A stretch of 64,000 nt of DNA, from positions 3,269,819 through 3,333,818 of the forward strand of contig JABAKD010000025.1 of NCBI GenBank assembly GCA_012845835.1, in the 5' to 3' direction. This document shows positions 11,486 through 24,100 of the stretch, one piece after another (position 1 is the first letter of the stretch; each line of letters starts with the position of its first letter). Both the position numbers and the translations under genes were made by a program. This stretch comes from Undaria pinnatifida. Its lineage: Eukaryota; Sar; Phaeophyceae; Laminariales; Alariaceae. The notes beneath the pieces were generated by a model. It was given only the letters and a program-made list of their open reading frames with translations. It made no database searches and was not told the DNA's origin.

Positions 11486-11778
11486 GAGGGCAAACACGCC
11501 ATGGCGGATGCTGTCATCGTCGCTTTTTGGCTTTGCGTCTTCCCTCTGCAGTCGTAGAAGTGGGGCTGTGAGCTGGCTTACTACAAGCCGCCGACTGTTT
11601 TAGCTGGCTGGGGAGTTCTATACCTCGCCGAATACTGACTTTGAGCAAAAATGAGAGGGCAAACACGCCATGGCGGATGCTGTCATCGTCGCTTTTTGGC
11701 TTTGCGTCTTTCCTCTGCAGTCGTAGAAGTGGGGCTGTGAGCTGGCTTACTACAAGCCGCCGACTGTTTTAGCTGGCT
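11441..11778 (+). repeat. 169-bp perfect-type tandem duplication of the gene end (NAPE-PLD-like)
   Basis: Copies at 11441-11609 and 11610-11778 differ at about one base. The first holds the last codons and stop of the gene (11485) plus 3' flank. The second repeats that C-terminal coding stretch downstream of the stop. Confidence 0.93.
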
Positions 11779-11805
11779 AGGTATTGCAGTTACGTGCGTG
11801 CGGTA

Positions 11806-11905
11806 GAGTTGGTTTTGTTTTGGTTGTTGCGCTACCTTAACTCATCATCTCCATAACCAAGTTTGTGACCGCAGGTCAGGCTCCAGTCACTCTCGGAGAA
11901 CATAG
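11806..11905 (-). repeat. Diverged copy of the CAA-tailed SINE-like family
   Basis: The - strand reads GAGAGTGACTGGAGCCTGAC, then a GGTCACAAACTTGG stretch and a CAACAACCAAAACAAAACC tail. This matches the 3' part of the copies at 42386 and 52226. Confidence 0.55.
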
Positions 11906-12772
11906 AATAAATAAAACCAAAGGTGTATCTTACACGTGCGTCTTGTTTTGCTCGCGACGTATTTTTCTATCGAGAAATACTAAAAAGGAAACTACTGTAC
12001 CGTAGGGTGGTTGCCTTAGTTCGCCACCCAACTAACAAGTCTATATATCCAACTCACAGGCCCACCGAAAATGATTACTCCAAAGCGTGGGCGTCAGTAG
12101 CTGTTGCACCCAAGAGCAGCGGACTCCTCACTAACTCCAACCCCCGCCCCCCTCCCCGCGCGCGCGCCGCCGCCGCCGCCACCACTGCCGCCGCCACCAT
12201 GTGCTTTTTTTTGTCACGTCTTCGCTCTATACCACAATCACGTCTTTAAAAGGGCGGTTCATAGTGGCTCTTGGTACCAGGATATTTGCTGACTTCAGCC
12301 CTACCCCCCCCGTCCCCTGCCGCCACCGCTGCCGCCGCTGCCGTCACCCCTGCTTCGCCGCTTCCCGCTTTCCTCCCATGCGTGCGTTTGCTTATTTTTT
12401 TGTTTGGTATGGCATGCGTCATGACCGGCATCGCGGCAGGCACGGCGAGAGTATAGTCAACGACGGCTCGGGCAGGCGTTACAAGTGCCTCTTCGGCGGG
12501 GACGACGTTAACCCTGACTTTAGTGCTACTGAAAAAATAGCCCAGCTCTAATTACAGCTACTGTAGTGTGTTTTCAATTATCGGCGACAGTGCTGTTAGT
12601 CCTGTGTTGCTGCTGAAGGAATGGCGCAGCCCTAATTCCAGTTACTAGTAACAATGGTTTGTTTCCAAGGCCGGCGACGTTCCTGTTTTAGTGCGCATTC
12701 AAAATCTTATCGTTATAGCTTGTTTCCAAACCGTGGGCACACACGATTAACTCCCTTCAGACGCCAGAGAGA

Positions 12773-13035
12773 AGTTTACATGGGACAGATCAGGTCCCTG
12801 TTAACCAGCTGTCTGTCAGGGCGGATGGATCCCTGTTCTATACAATCTGCATGGCCTATATATATCATGCTACCGGGTGATGAGAAAGTCGGATGATCTG
12901 GATGATTTAGCTCATGATTCCTGGTTATGATCTGTACTACGGAGATACTGCACAGCATGTACCATGACGACAGATGTAGGATCTAGGTGATCTATATGAT
13001 CTAGATGGTGACCTGTCCGATGTGTGAACTTTTGC
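12773..13035 (+). repeat. Dispersed repeat, inverted relative to 15030-15305
   Basis: Shared words in order: GACAGATCAGGTC, GATCCCTG, ATCTGCATGGCCTA, a GATCTAGATGATCTAGATC-type palindromic cluster, then TGTCCGATGTGTGA. The other copy runs in the opposite direction. Part of the cluster is also seen at 32690-32775. Confidence 0.6.
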
Positions 13036-15029
13036 CAAGCACCGGGGCAGTTATAGATGGCTCTTGTTTCATCCGTCGCGCGTTCTCTTTTAGGAAGGAG
13101 CGCCGTTGATGTTGTCGATGCTGGGTGGGTCTACGGTGGATGGCTGGCTGGCTGGCTAGGCGGGTGGATGAGTGCGCATGTTTGTGTCGGGTTTGCCCTG
13201 TGATGGTTTTTTGTGTCTGTTCTACGTTCGTCCGGCGATATCGAGATTGAAGTTGAAGGCTTGGTGTGGCTTTGTAGTATGGTTGGTGTGTTGTCAGCAC
13301 CTGTCGTGTGTCCATAGGCTAGATTGTGACGATGGTGCATTGATGTGAGGATAACAACAACCAGCATACACGACAGCAACACGGAAAATCCATGCTTTGT
13401 GCATGTCGGAGATCTTCTTGCATGGTGCGTAGCTCGGGTAGTGTCGGCCAGGCGCCCGTTTTCTCAAACACAAGTCCCCTCTATTAATAGCATGACACTG
13501 CCCAAGTTTTCGATGTTGTTGCGTGAAACGATCTCGATTCATTGACCCCCGTCAGGCTTAGAAGTATCGATAGCCGGAACACGGACGGTCGACCTGCACC
13601 AATTCCGACCTTCTAGGGTACGCCATATGTGTGAGCACCACGATTTGGCTCACAACCCGTTTTCCAAAGAGTTTTTGTGAGGCTTTTCTACCTCAAGTAC
13701 TCTGCGAGGATCCCGTATGACCGATCACCACTATAGTTCTGCGAGCAGCAACCAACCGCCGGGTATGTAGTCGTGCACACATGCAGCCGTCGGTAAACGA
13801 CCGTCTTTGACTGGTGACATAATTCATCGTGCGTTTGCCAGCCATTATGGATTGATTATATCAATGTCCATCGCAATCAGACCATTGATTGGTGGACTCA
13901 TCGTAATACGATCTACAATGCCGTCATTATTGAATTCGATTGACTGGTCGCAGTATACATCAAGGCGGTCCATAATGCCATCATTGAAATGGATTGCTCG
14001 TAACACGATTCATATTGTCGAAATCATTGAATTTTATTGATTGGCTGATCGAAAATGTATCCGTACGGTCATCGTCATTTGAACTTTGATTAATCATACC
14101 ATCCATCAAGGTATCATCTTGGATCGATCGCGTTCTTGTCCTGCAGTTCCTGAGTTACACGCCGTGTGGTGCTTTTTGTCACTATGCTTGTCTTGTAGAG
14201 AGCGGTTTATTTGTTCAGGCAACGAAAGAAGCCTAGTGCAGATGATATATTACACGAAACTGGGCAACAAACAGAAACCAAAACGGTGGGTTTGTATTTT
14301 TCGTTTGTTTCAAGTGCATAGATAAAACAAAACACCGAGGGATGGGTCGTGCGTCCACGAATCTGATACACCGACTCGTCCTTTTCCCTGGAGCTTCTGC
14401 AGCTTTCCGTTTGCCATGGCCGCAAGGAGTACAGCATACATACAGGGATGAAAAATGCTCGTATAACATCGCAAGGGTGCGTGGCACCAATTTATATATG
14501 CAGCAGCAACAGTTAGCGAGGACGCGCAAGCACAGGATGCACGCGGCAGCGAAGGCGCGAGTGGTCCAAGCGGCGCTGGGACCCAGGCAGGAATAGTGGC
14601 ACAGGGGGGAGGACAGCATTTGATTGTGGAGATACAGCATTTGCTCGTGATCACAGATGGACTCAAAAACGCAAGACACTCACTCGTAGCTAGTATTCTT
14701 GGTGATTTGAGTGCTGCGTACGGGTCGATTATTGCTCGGAAAAGTGAGCCTTGCTCGGAAAATAAGTCGTGAAGGTTCGCATTGCCGACTCTTACCACAA
14801 CTAGACACAGGCGACACCAAAAGAGCTGAAACTTCGTGAGGGTCAACAAGGTAATGACATATGGCCAATGGGGTAGATAGATTCATGCATCGCAGATTTT
14901 GACAGGACTGAGAATCGAACGCCGAGAACCGAAAATACAAAGAGGTCCGCCGTGCGAATGAACTAAAGCGGACAGTAAAGGACGAAACGAACGGACATGT
15001 TTTGGGGATACTGGTCCGTACGATGCTTT

Positions 15030-15305
15030 TCATACATAGGACAGATCGCGATCTAGATCATCTAGATACTGTATACTGTCGACATGGTACGTTGTGCAGG
15101 GTCTTTGTGGCCCAGGTCCAACTCCGGAAACATGTACCAGTATGTGCTATGATAGGTCATTCATATCATCCGGCTTCAACATATGTAACATTTAACATGG
15201 TAGGCCACGCAGATCATGTGGACCAGGGATCTGTCTTCTCTGAAAGGCAGATCGTAAAAAATGACCTGATCTGTCGGATGTGTGATACCTTTGCCGGGAC
15301 TGTCT
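15030..15305 (-). repeat. Dispersed repeat, inverted partner of 12773-13035
   Basis: The reverse complement shows GACAGATCAGGTC, AGACAGATCCCTGG, ATCTGCGTGGCCTA and the GATCTAGATGATC cluster in the same order as the copy at 12.8 kb, with many substitutions. Family unknown. Confidence 0.6.
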
Positions 15306-15714
15306 TCTAATAATTAAAGGAATGCCATCACCATTGCCTGATCGTAACTTCGTTCTTAATGCCACCATTGAATGTGATTGGTAATAACGTCATCCCCACC
15401 TAGTCATCACTCATTGTTTGACCGAGGCGTTTTGTCAGCCACGCCCGCGACCACCGCCAGCCGCATCCACTCGCACTACAGCAGAAATAACAAGATTGAG
15501 CGGGATCAGATCGACGGACAAAGAACATCACACCTCCAAAACAGCGACTCCAGTTGACAGTGAGGAAAAATAAAATTAATCCGTAGGTACCGGTACGCTC
15601 ACGTACAGTAGCAGTAGATACACAGGAGGTCAATTTCTTGTACCTCGCACAAATATATTTCGCTGTTTAGTACCACGTCATTGAACGCCCGTTGCACTCT
15701 GCTCTTTCTTCAAC

Positions 15715-15790
15715 CTTTCGAGTACCTTCTACCCCACGAGTACCTTGTACCCTACGAGTACCTTGCACCCTCCGAGTACCTTTCTCTCTT
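15715..15790 (+). repeat. About 20-bp CGAGTACCTT minisatellite
   Basis: Four imperfect units of CGAGTACCTTGTACCCTA type. Confidence 0.85.
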
Positions 15791-18128
15791 CCCGCAGCTT
15801 TTTGCCACCCCCTGTCGACTTCACAGCCGAAGTTACACGCTAACACAAATAGCAGTGCCTCACGTTTGGGCAACCGCCCGGGGGGACAAACTACTAGGAA
15901 AATTAGCGTGGGATAACATTTGCACCAGTGAAGGGGAAGAGCGAACCTCTACAGGAAGTACCACTACAACTAACAACTTTTACGTATACCAGGCACCAGG
16001 TATGCCATAACGGCCTACGTGATGTATAGCAAATGACCCATGACCATAAAACGCGAAACGGCGTGTCGATCCCTACATAGCACGCCTGGCCGCGTGCGAT
16101 AGATCCATGCGGCATGCAGCATCCCTCGGCTTGCCAGAAGGATGAGCTCTACCAGGTAGTCTGTTATAGATGTAGCTGTGATACGGACTCGCACTATAGC
16201 AGTAGTAGCTCGTGAGTGGGTGTTCCGCACGACGAAAACACCGGGGAAAGCGGAGAGCTCATATTATATCCGAAACATACAAGCCAGCTGAGATGTTATG
16301 TACCTGCAGCAGTAGTTCGACGTATCTTCTGGTACACCTCCGGTGTGCGTATCGCTCTCCGTATAGTCTACGCGCAAAATAAAACACAACGCATACACGA
16401 GATGAGCTAAATGCTCCCTCTCTGTCATAACGCAACGGCAGCAACAACAAAATAGCGATTTAGACGCCAATGAGCTGCCGAGCAATAGTGATACAACGTG
16501 ACTGGCTGTCATACCTATGCCGTCGAACCGAGGATACCCCTCCATGACTCTCCCACTACAATAACGCCCATCTGCTTTTGGAATTATCACAATCAACCAT
16601 CGTCAGTACTGCATCAGATCCAAGCACAATGAACACCTAACCATGAAACAGGTATTGCACAGACAAGCATAATATGCGCATCCGCACTGCATAAATATTT
16701 GAATGTGCCAACAAGCTAACAAATGAAGTTACACACAGAACACACAAAAATAACTTGCACACTATTAATAGGTATACCACAATCATTTTTCGTCAGGCAA
16801 GGTTGATTGCACGCACCCGCAAGACTGGCCGCACCGTGAATCCTCTTGTCTCGCAGAATGACAAACGCACAAAAGCAAAAGCCATACAACAAGCCAACAA
16901 CAAGCCAACAACGGGGGCGTGACGGGGGGGGGGGGGGGGGGGGGGGGTACGTCGCCACGAAAAAAAAGGTACCCCCCCACAAATTCCCTGTACTTTGCCC
17001 CCAGAAATGCGGGTGCAGATCTAAGAGAGGTACGGGAGGACCCATAATGTTACTTCCTCGTACATGGGGCAGGAGTGGGCGCGACGCTTCCACTTCCACT
17101 TCCATTCAGGTGCCTACCGAAAGCCCCGCTCCCCCTTCCTCTCCATACCCAGTACAAGCTCAGTAACACGAACGGACACATTTTCTGGGTACGAAACCCG
17201 AATCATGTGAACCCGACGACTTATTGATACATACAAAGAAAAAAAGAGAGAAGAGAGGGGTCAATAGAAACAAGAAACATATTTCCACACGCCAGAAATA
17301 AAAAAATCTACCAACTACCTTATTCTTTTACATAGCGGACAGAGGGTACTCCACTATGTAACGCTATCGCCACCCCCCCCCTACCCTTTTGTCTGTACAT
17401 CAAACGACAACACTACAAATCTTAAAGGAGTCACTGCCACAGCCACCGACCCACTTAGCCACGCGTGCGCTCAAACGCCCACTCGAGGGTGGGCAATCAA
17501 CCAGCGACACATGCTACCATAGATCCAGGTTCTTGCCCTGCAAGGTTCTCGGCTTGAGGAGCTCTCTATCAAAAATACCTCACCCACAAACTGATTTTCA
17601 GTAACGTAAAAGTGCAATCCGGCGAAAAGAGAATATCCCATGGCCTGGCTATACGAAAAAAAATTCGATTGAAAAACGAGAATGGGCCTTCCGACGGAGA
17701 ACCGTCATTCAGGAGCCAAACAGTAAAAAACTTCCACCTGTATCCCATCACGCGTCCAACGTGAAAGACAAGGGCATACATTAGACTGCAGTCAGGTTTT
17801 TCGTTGGCATCGCTGTACCGGATCGCCAATTCAGCCGTGCCCCCACCACAGACTGTCATGGTCTCGGGAAACACTCTAAACTGGGGATGCTTCGTGTCAT
17901 TCTACGGTCATTAGCCAATGACCGCTGCCGACGGACAAGGTGCGTACTCAGCGGTGGAGTTCTCCTGTACAGACAAATAGAACTGAACGACCCCGGTATA
18001 CCGTTTTCTGTCCTTATGGCAAAAATACAGCAAACAGCTTCCAACATAGACTCTAGGTTTGCACGTGCCGTATCGTAGACTCATCAAGGCTGCCTTTCTA
18101 ACGAGATAGGGTGGGGGGTTCGTGGTTA

Positions 18129-21100
18129 TTACGGCTTCATTTCATTCTTGATCCTCCCGCAAAACCTGCGCAGCTCGTAGACCGCCTTCACGTGCGTTTC
18201 TTGCTTCAGCTTGAATTTTCGCGCCGCGTCCACTTCGTCGGAATACACGTCGGCCTTCCACCTGCGGCGCAAATAAATTACGGTGCGATGAAAGGTGCGG
18301 TGTGATTGAAGTTGCGGTTGCCATCAAACATGCGGCGTGATTGAGAGTGAGGCATGAGGTACAATGAAAGATGAAAGGCGCGGCGTGATCAAGGATGCGG
18401 CGTGATTAATACTGCATCACGACGGAACGTGCCTTTGACTAAATACGCCGCTACTGTAAATCACGGCGTGATTAAGGTCGCGGCATGACTTTAAGAGTGC
18501 GGAATGGTTACATGGCTAAAGTTGTGGCGTCATCAAGGCGCGACCTAATTATTGGTAAAATTTCGCGGCATCAACGGTGCAGCGTGATTAAAATTGCGGC
18601 GTGATGAGGGCACGGCATGGTCAAGGGCGCGGCGCGCGGCGGGATTAAGATGCGGCATGAACAAGGACACGGAGTGGCTAAGACTAAGGGTGCAGCCCGT
18701 TTAGACCTGCGCCCACGTTTGGGAGAACTACTGTGGAATTAGTATGGGTTGATTTTTTGCAGTGGTTAAATGGGTTAAGAACAGTACGCTACAAGCCTCG
18801 ACAGCAATGCGCACGACACACAACAAATGTCCAAGTCTCACGCCTCCCCGCTCTCCGTCCTACTATGCTGTACCAGGTACGTGTTTCATGACGAATACCG
18901 TGGGCGTGGATTAAGGACAGCGTAGCCTGACCATAATCGGCCGCTCCCCTTCTATTTTCCGCGAAATCAACCGACCGACTCACCTGCACAGATCCGGGGA
19001 TTCGTCGGTAGTGTATATTTCGCGGAAAATGTACCACACCAGCGCTGTTTATAGGAGGAGGAATTACCAACAATGGAGAGCGATGAGGGGGGCGGGGGGG
19101 GGGGGGGGGTGGGGGGGAAGGATCAGCGAGGGAGGGAAAGAGGGGAAGCGAGAGAGACGGGTAGAGAGAACGAGAAGGAGATATATGGAGATACTGAGAG
19201 ACTCACGTCGCTTCGCGCGTGGTGGAAACAATATCTGCCTGGCCCGTGTAAACCCGACGTTCTCCGTTAAGGGTGCGAGGGTCGATGGTCTTAAAACTAC
19301 GGCCATACCAGATACCAGGTACGTGATAGTGAGTACACCCCCCTTCCCTTCAGCTCTGCGAACCCAACCCAACATACACTAGATACCCCCCACACCAAGA
19401 CACCCCTCCCACCCTCACAAGCAATGCCCGCCAGGCCGGTGAAAGCCCAACGTGCTCCGACATGGCATTGTAGGCATGCGAGGGTCTATGGTCGGACAAA
19501 CTAGGACCATGCACGACAACGGTCAAACACACCCGCCGCGAGAACCTCCCCTCATGTCCTGCGAACCGCTATTGAACTCACGATGTACCGCGCGGTAGTC
19601 CCTTAGCTTCTGGAGACTCGGCTTGAGGGTCAGGTCGGGGCGGGCCGCCATCCCCCCGTTGCGGGCACTGGCAGTCGCCGCGTACTTCACCAACATTGCT
19701 GGATAACAGGCAAGAGGGTGGGTGGGTAGGTAGGTGGCGGGAGAGTGAGGCGAGGACGACTGATTTCGATAAAGCCGAGAAGCGAAAATGAAAATGACGC
19801 TATGTACGGAATAGTCACGAGGGACCAAATTCATGGGGTACGGACAAAATCGAGAACTCCGGCGACACCAACACCAACACACCACTGAAGTCACAACCAC
19901 CAACAGCATCTTCACCAAAGCCAGCACTTGCCACAACCGTCACTCCCACAACCCCCCAAAAGACAAAAAAACAAAACCCACCACCACTCTTTACTCCTCT
20001 AACATATCCGGCCCACAACCCCCCCCCTCACCTACCCCCCCTCCCTCCCCCCCTCCCTCCCCCTCCCATCCACACCCAAACCTCACCACCACTGCCACAC
20101 CCACTTTCCTCCCCACAACCATCACCACTACCCTCCCCCACAACCACCACCATCCCCCTCCTCCATCACACCAACCACCACCACCCTCCTCTCCACAAAC
20201 ACCACCCCCATCACCACTACCACCACCACCTCCTCCAACATGACCAGACCCTATGCCCAAAAAACACGCCCGTGTCGCCTCACATTCTCGGCGAGCAGAG
20301 GACTCGGCGTTGTTCTGGTTGTACAGGTTGATATTAGAAATGGGCCCCGGCGGGCCCGTCTTGCCCAACACGAACTCCACCCACTTCGTCATCCAGCCCG
20401 CGTCGATGAAAAACCAGAACTCGCCCACGTGCGTGTTGATGTCCAGCCTGCGAGCCACGCATCGATTTGCCCGGCCTAAGGATGGGTGCGATAGAAACTA
20501 CGACTGCTTATGTTTGATACATACCTGGTACGGTACAGCAGCATAACACTTCGTTAATGCCAAACGAAGCTGGAGCCACCAGGAATCACGCATCGTGGGA
20601 AGAAAACAACGAAAACATCTACAACAGGACCCAAAGGGTGAAAACAACAAACACGCATTACATAAAACGCAACTCCCGTAGTTCAATCGGGTACACACGA
20701 CAAAGTGGCAAGTCTAGGAACACCAGAAAACTAGTAATTATTACTCTAATAAGAATAAAAAGCAGCATGAGCCGGGAGGTCATCCCCATCAGTTCTCTTC
20801 ACATTTCGAGCCATCCATGCAAGTCGTTCCTTTTCAATATACAGGGGGGGGTACGATTTAAGAGAGGCGTGTGTCAGGCCAGCTACACCTCTCTTACACC
20901 GGTACTTCTCTTGAATCGGAATGGGTATCACGTACCTGGAAGATTTCAGCATGCCCGAACCTAGCCGCTTTACTCCTCTTAACCGAAATACGATACGAAC
21001 TACGAGTACAGCACTACCAATGGAAACAGCAGGACTATTAATAGGAACCATTGATAGAGTGTTAACCCATTTCCAACTCCAAAGATGATCCTAGTCTAAT

Positions 21101-24100
21101 TCCAAATGTTTTATTCCCCTGTCGGGAGTGCGGTGTTAAACTGCTAAACTGCTGCGGTGTTAAACTGCTAAACTGCTAAAACGATTAATAGGAAAATTGC
21201 ACGGCGTTTCACCTGTCGAATCTCTGGATGATTTCCACCTCGAACCCCCTCCTGGTAGTCGTGAAGTCCAGACCCCGAAAAAAGAAGAGAGAGAACGCGC
21301 CGTCCGCAGTTTGACCGGGTTTCCAAAAAAACGACAAAACACATCGAGGCGCGTGGATGGGGGGGGGAGGGGGGGAGGGGGGGGGGACGTACTCGTTTGT
21401 TTTTTGTCTTAGTCATTTCGCCTGTGTTGCTCTGCCCACAAAAATGAGATACAACCTAAAACGTCAAAAATTCTTGAAACCGGGGTTTGGTCAAAAACTT
21501 CCCCGCATTGGGTCATTGAGCGTTCTGCGCCCTTTCACCGGCGCCGTGCTCCCCACTGAAGCCTTCGAATGACACATGACGCCCGTAGGAACCCCACCAA
21601 GGCACGATATAGTCTGATCTGTAGCTGGTGTGGCCTTTGCCGTGTTACAAGTGGAGAAATCCGGTGCGCCGCGGCCATGTAGTGTTTCGTTTGCGCAGGT
21701 GCCGTCTATGGTCCCAGCAGTCGCGCAGCCAGTTTGGGCATTTTTCACCGTCACTGTCGCGGTGGTAAAGGTTACCGAAATCGCATAAAATTCGCCGTGT
21801 GCTCGTGTATACAGGGAGGGAAGGTATTCCAGGGTGGCGGAATTTCTGATTCAAGTCACCGACGCCGCATTCGCTGGAGACGTGCGCCTCAAAAAGCAAC
21901 AAAATGTGGACAAAAAAGCACTGCGTTGTAGCATTTCAGCGCTAGATAACAGAAAAACGTTGTTTTCAAAAACTGCACGCATATACGTACTGGCACTGAT
22001 CATCGCTACAGCAGCAAAAAAATAACTTGGCCACTACAGTATTAAGAAAGAAAAAAAAATCCAACGACCTGAAACCACATTGTCAAACTTCAGCGACACT
22101 GCCGCGGTGCTTACTTGGCACCAAAACTGCTGCCGCTTTGCCACGCTGTAGAGAGAGCACCTGAGACCCCATCGCAGGGTGGCGCGTTTTCTGATTAGCT
22201 GTGACGCCGGAGTTATGCAGAACTGCGGATTATTGTGCACAAATATTGCAAAGATGAGTATTGACCTGAAATTCGTCGAACTCACGGTCTGACGTCCTTG
22301 AAATATTAATATATAAAATATTACAGTGGCAGAGGTGGTTCCAGATCTGCATTTCGGCATAGTTCGACCCAAAATTTTGTTTTTTTTGGTGGGCAGAGCA
22401 ACGCAGGTGAGTTGACCGTTCACCATGCTGCTCTTTCGAGACGGAGCACCGTTCCTACTCACAGCAGGGGGAAGGGTAGGGGGAGTGGTAGGGGTAGGGG
22501 TAGGGGTAGGGGTGGGGGGAGGGGTAGGGGGGGGGGGGGGGGGGGGGGGGGGTATTCCTAACAGAGAAAATTGAGGACCGGGGGGGTACGGGTTGGACAA
22601 ACACGAGGAAATGTTCAGGGCTTTTCGTGGGTCGGATCGCTTCTCGTGGTTCGGTTCGGTTCGGTTCGGTTCGGTTCGGTTCGGTTCGGTTCGGTTCGGT
22701 TCGGTTCGGTTCGGTTCGGTTCGGTTCGGTTCGGTTCGGTTCGGTTCGGGTCGGGTCGGGTAGGGTCGGCGTCAGGGTGACCCAACCGGACCCGTGAGAG
22801 TTGAAAACCTCGCTGATCCGACCCGAGAGATTCGAACACATCCTGGCCCGACGCGACCCGTCCCGTGATATTCCAAACACCTTCTGACCCGAGCCGCAGG
22901 TCGCGTCGAGTCGGGTCGGTTAGGAGGGTTTCAAATCTCACGGGACGGGTCGGGTCGGAGTGACCCGACTCGACTCGCGAAAAGCAACAAGATTTCTGAA
23001 AAGCCTGGAATTTTTGGGCATACTTATACATTGTTACAACATGGAGGTACCAAGTTGACTTTGTGAGGGCATTTCTACGCTTTTCTCTGGAGCCCGTGGG
23101 TCTTTTCTCGCGCTTCTGGCTGCGGGACACGCACGTGGGCCGCTACTTTTTACGACGCACGTTTGGGCCCCTGCCGAGCCCCGTGGCACGTGCTGTGGAC
23201 GCTCAAATTAGTGAAGCTGGCTCTTTTTCAAGGGATTGCGTCCCGCCTCGCCGAGCCGCGCAGGAACTGCGAAAACCCACAAAAAGCAATTAAATATACT
23301 TTTGTCGGTGTGTTGCCTACAGCTCTACATATATCACACCTCGCTTGAAGACAGCAGCAGCACATCAGACATACACGTTGAAGTTTCACTTGAGCGATCA
23401 GGAAGCATTCACCATTCGGCCTGCGGGGGTCTCCGTAAGCACGCCACAATTCTCGAAATTGGCCCCCTCCCCACCTCCACCCCTACTGACCTGTTCCGGA
23501 AGGGGTAGTCTAACAGGACAGACGCTTCCGTCCGCCCCCGCCCCCCCGCCCCCCCCCTGACTCTACCCCCACGCCTCCCCCTGCTTCTACGCCCCCCCGC
23601 CCCCGCACCTGTGCTGACCTCTAAAGAACGGGCAGCCCGACGGGGAAACGCTTCCTTTTCCCCCGCTTCCCAAGCCTACCTCCACTCCCGACCCCTACTC
23701 CCCCCCCCCCCCCCCCCCCCCCCGACCCCGAATGCCTCCTCTTCAGCCGTACTGACCTTTTGGCGAGAGGTAGTCCGATAGGGAAAACGCTTCCTTTCCC
23801 CTCGCTTGCCAAGGGTTGCGAGAACCGCTGCGAGGTAGTCGTGGACCTTCCGTTGATGTTTTGAAGTGTGCGGGAAGATATGTTTTGTGACATCCATCTT
23901 TGCGCCGCCTTCGCCTGTGAGGTAGCAAGACAATGAATGAGAAACGATTACCACAAATAAGAAACGATGATCAAGAAACATCAGACGTAACAAAATAAGA
24001 AACAATATAAGACGAAAAAAAATAAGAAACGATGCGTACGAAACAGTAAACGATACTCAACACATAGGAAAGAGTGGGCAACAAACATGTTTCTTATTTT

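Larger units (their letters stand above)
11779..18128. other. Intergenic region with dispersed repeats and no supported gene
   Basis: AATAAATAAA at 11906-11915 could serve as a poly(A) signal for the upstream gene. The sequence then holds GC-rich trinucleotide runs (12140-12200, 12320-12360), a CATTGAAT/CGTAATACG-rich stretch (13830-14100), an inverted repeat pair (12773-13035 and 15030-15305), a minisatellite at 15715 and a poly-G run at 16924-16947. Open frames up to about 180 codons occur on both strands without domain or splice support. Confidence 0.5.

Noticed and set aside
14310-14849. 179-codon - strand frame rich in Cys
   Set aside because: No domain, no splice support, and of a length expected by chance a few times in 64 kb. 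The similar frames at 10867-11409 and 26031-26573 were rejected for the same reason.
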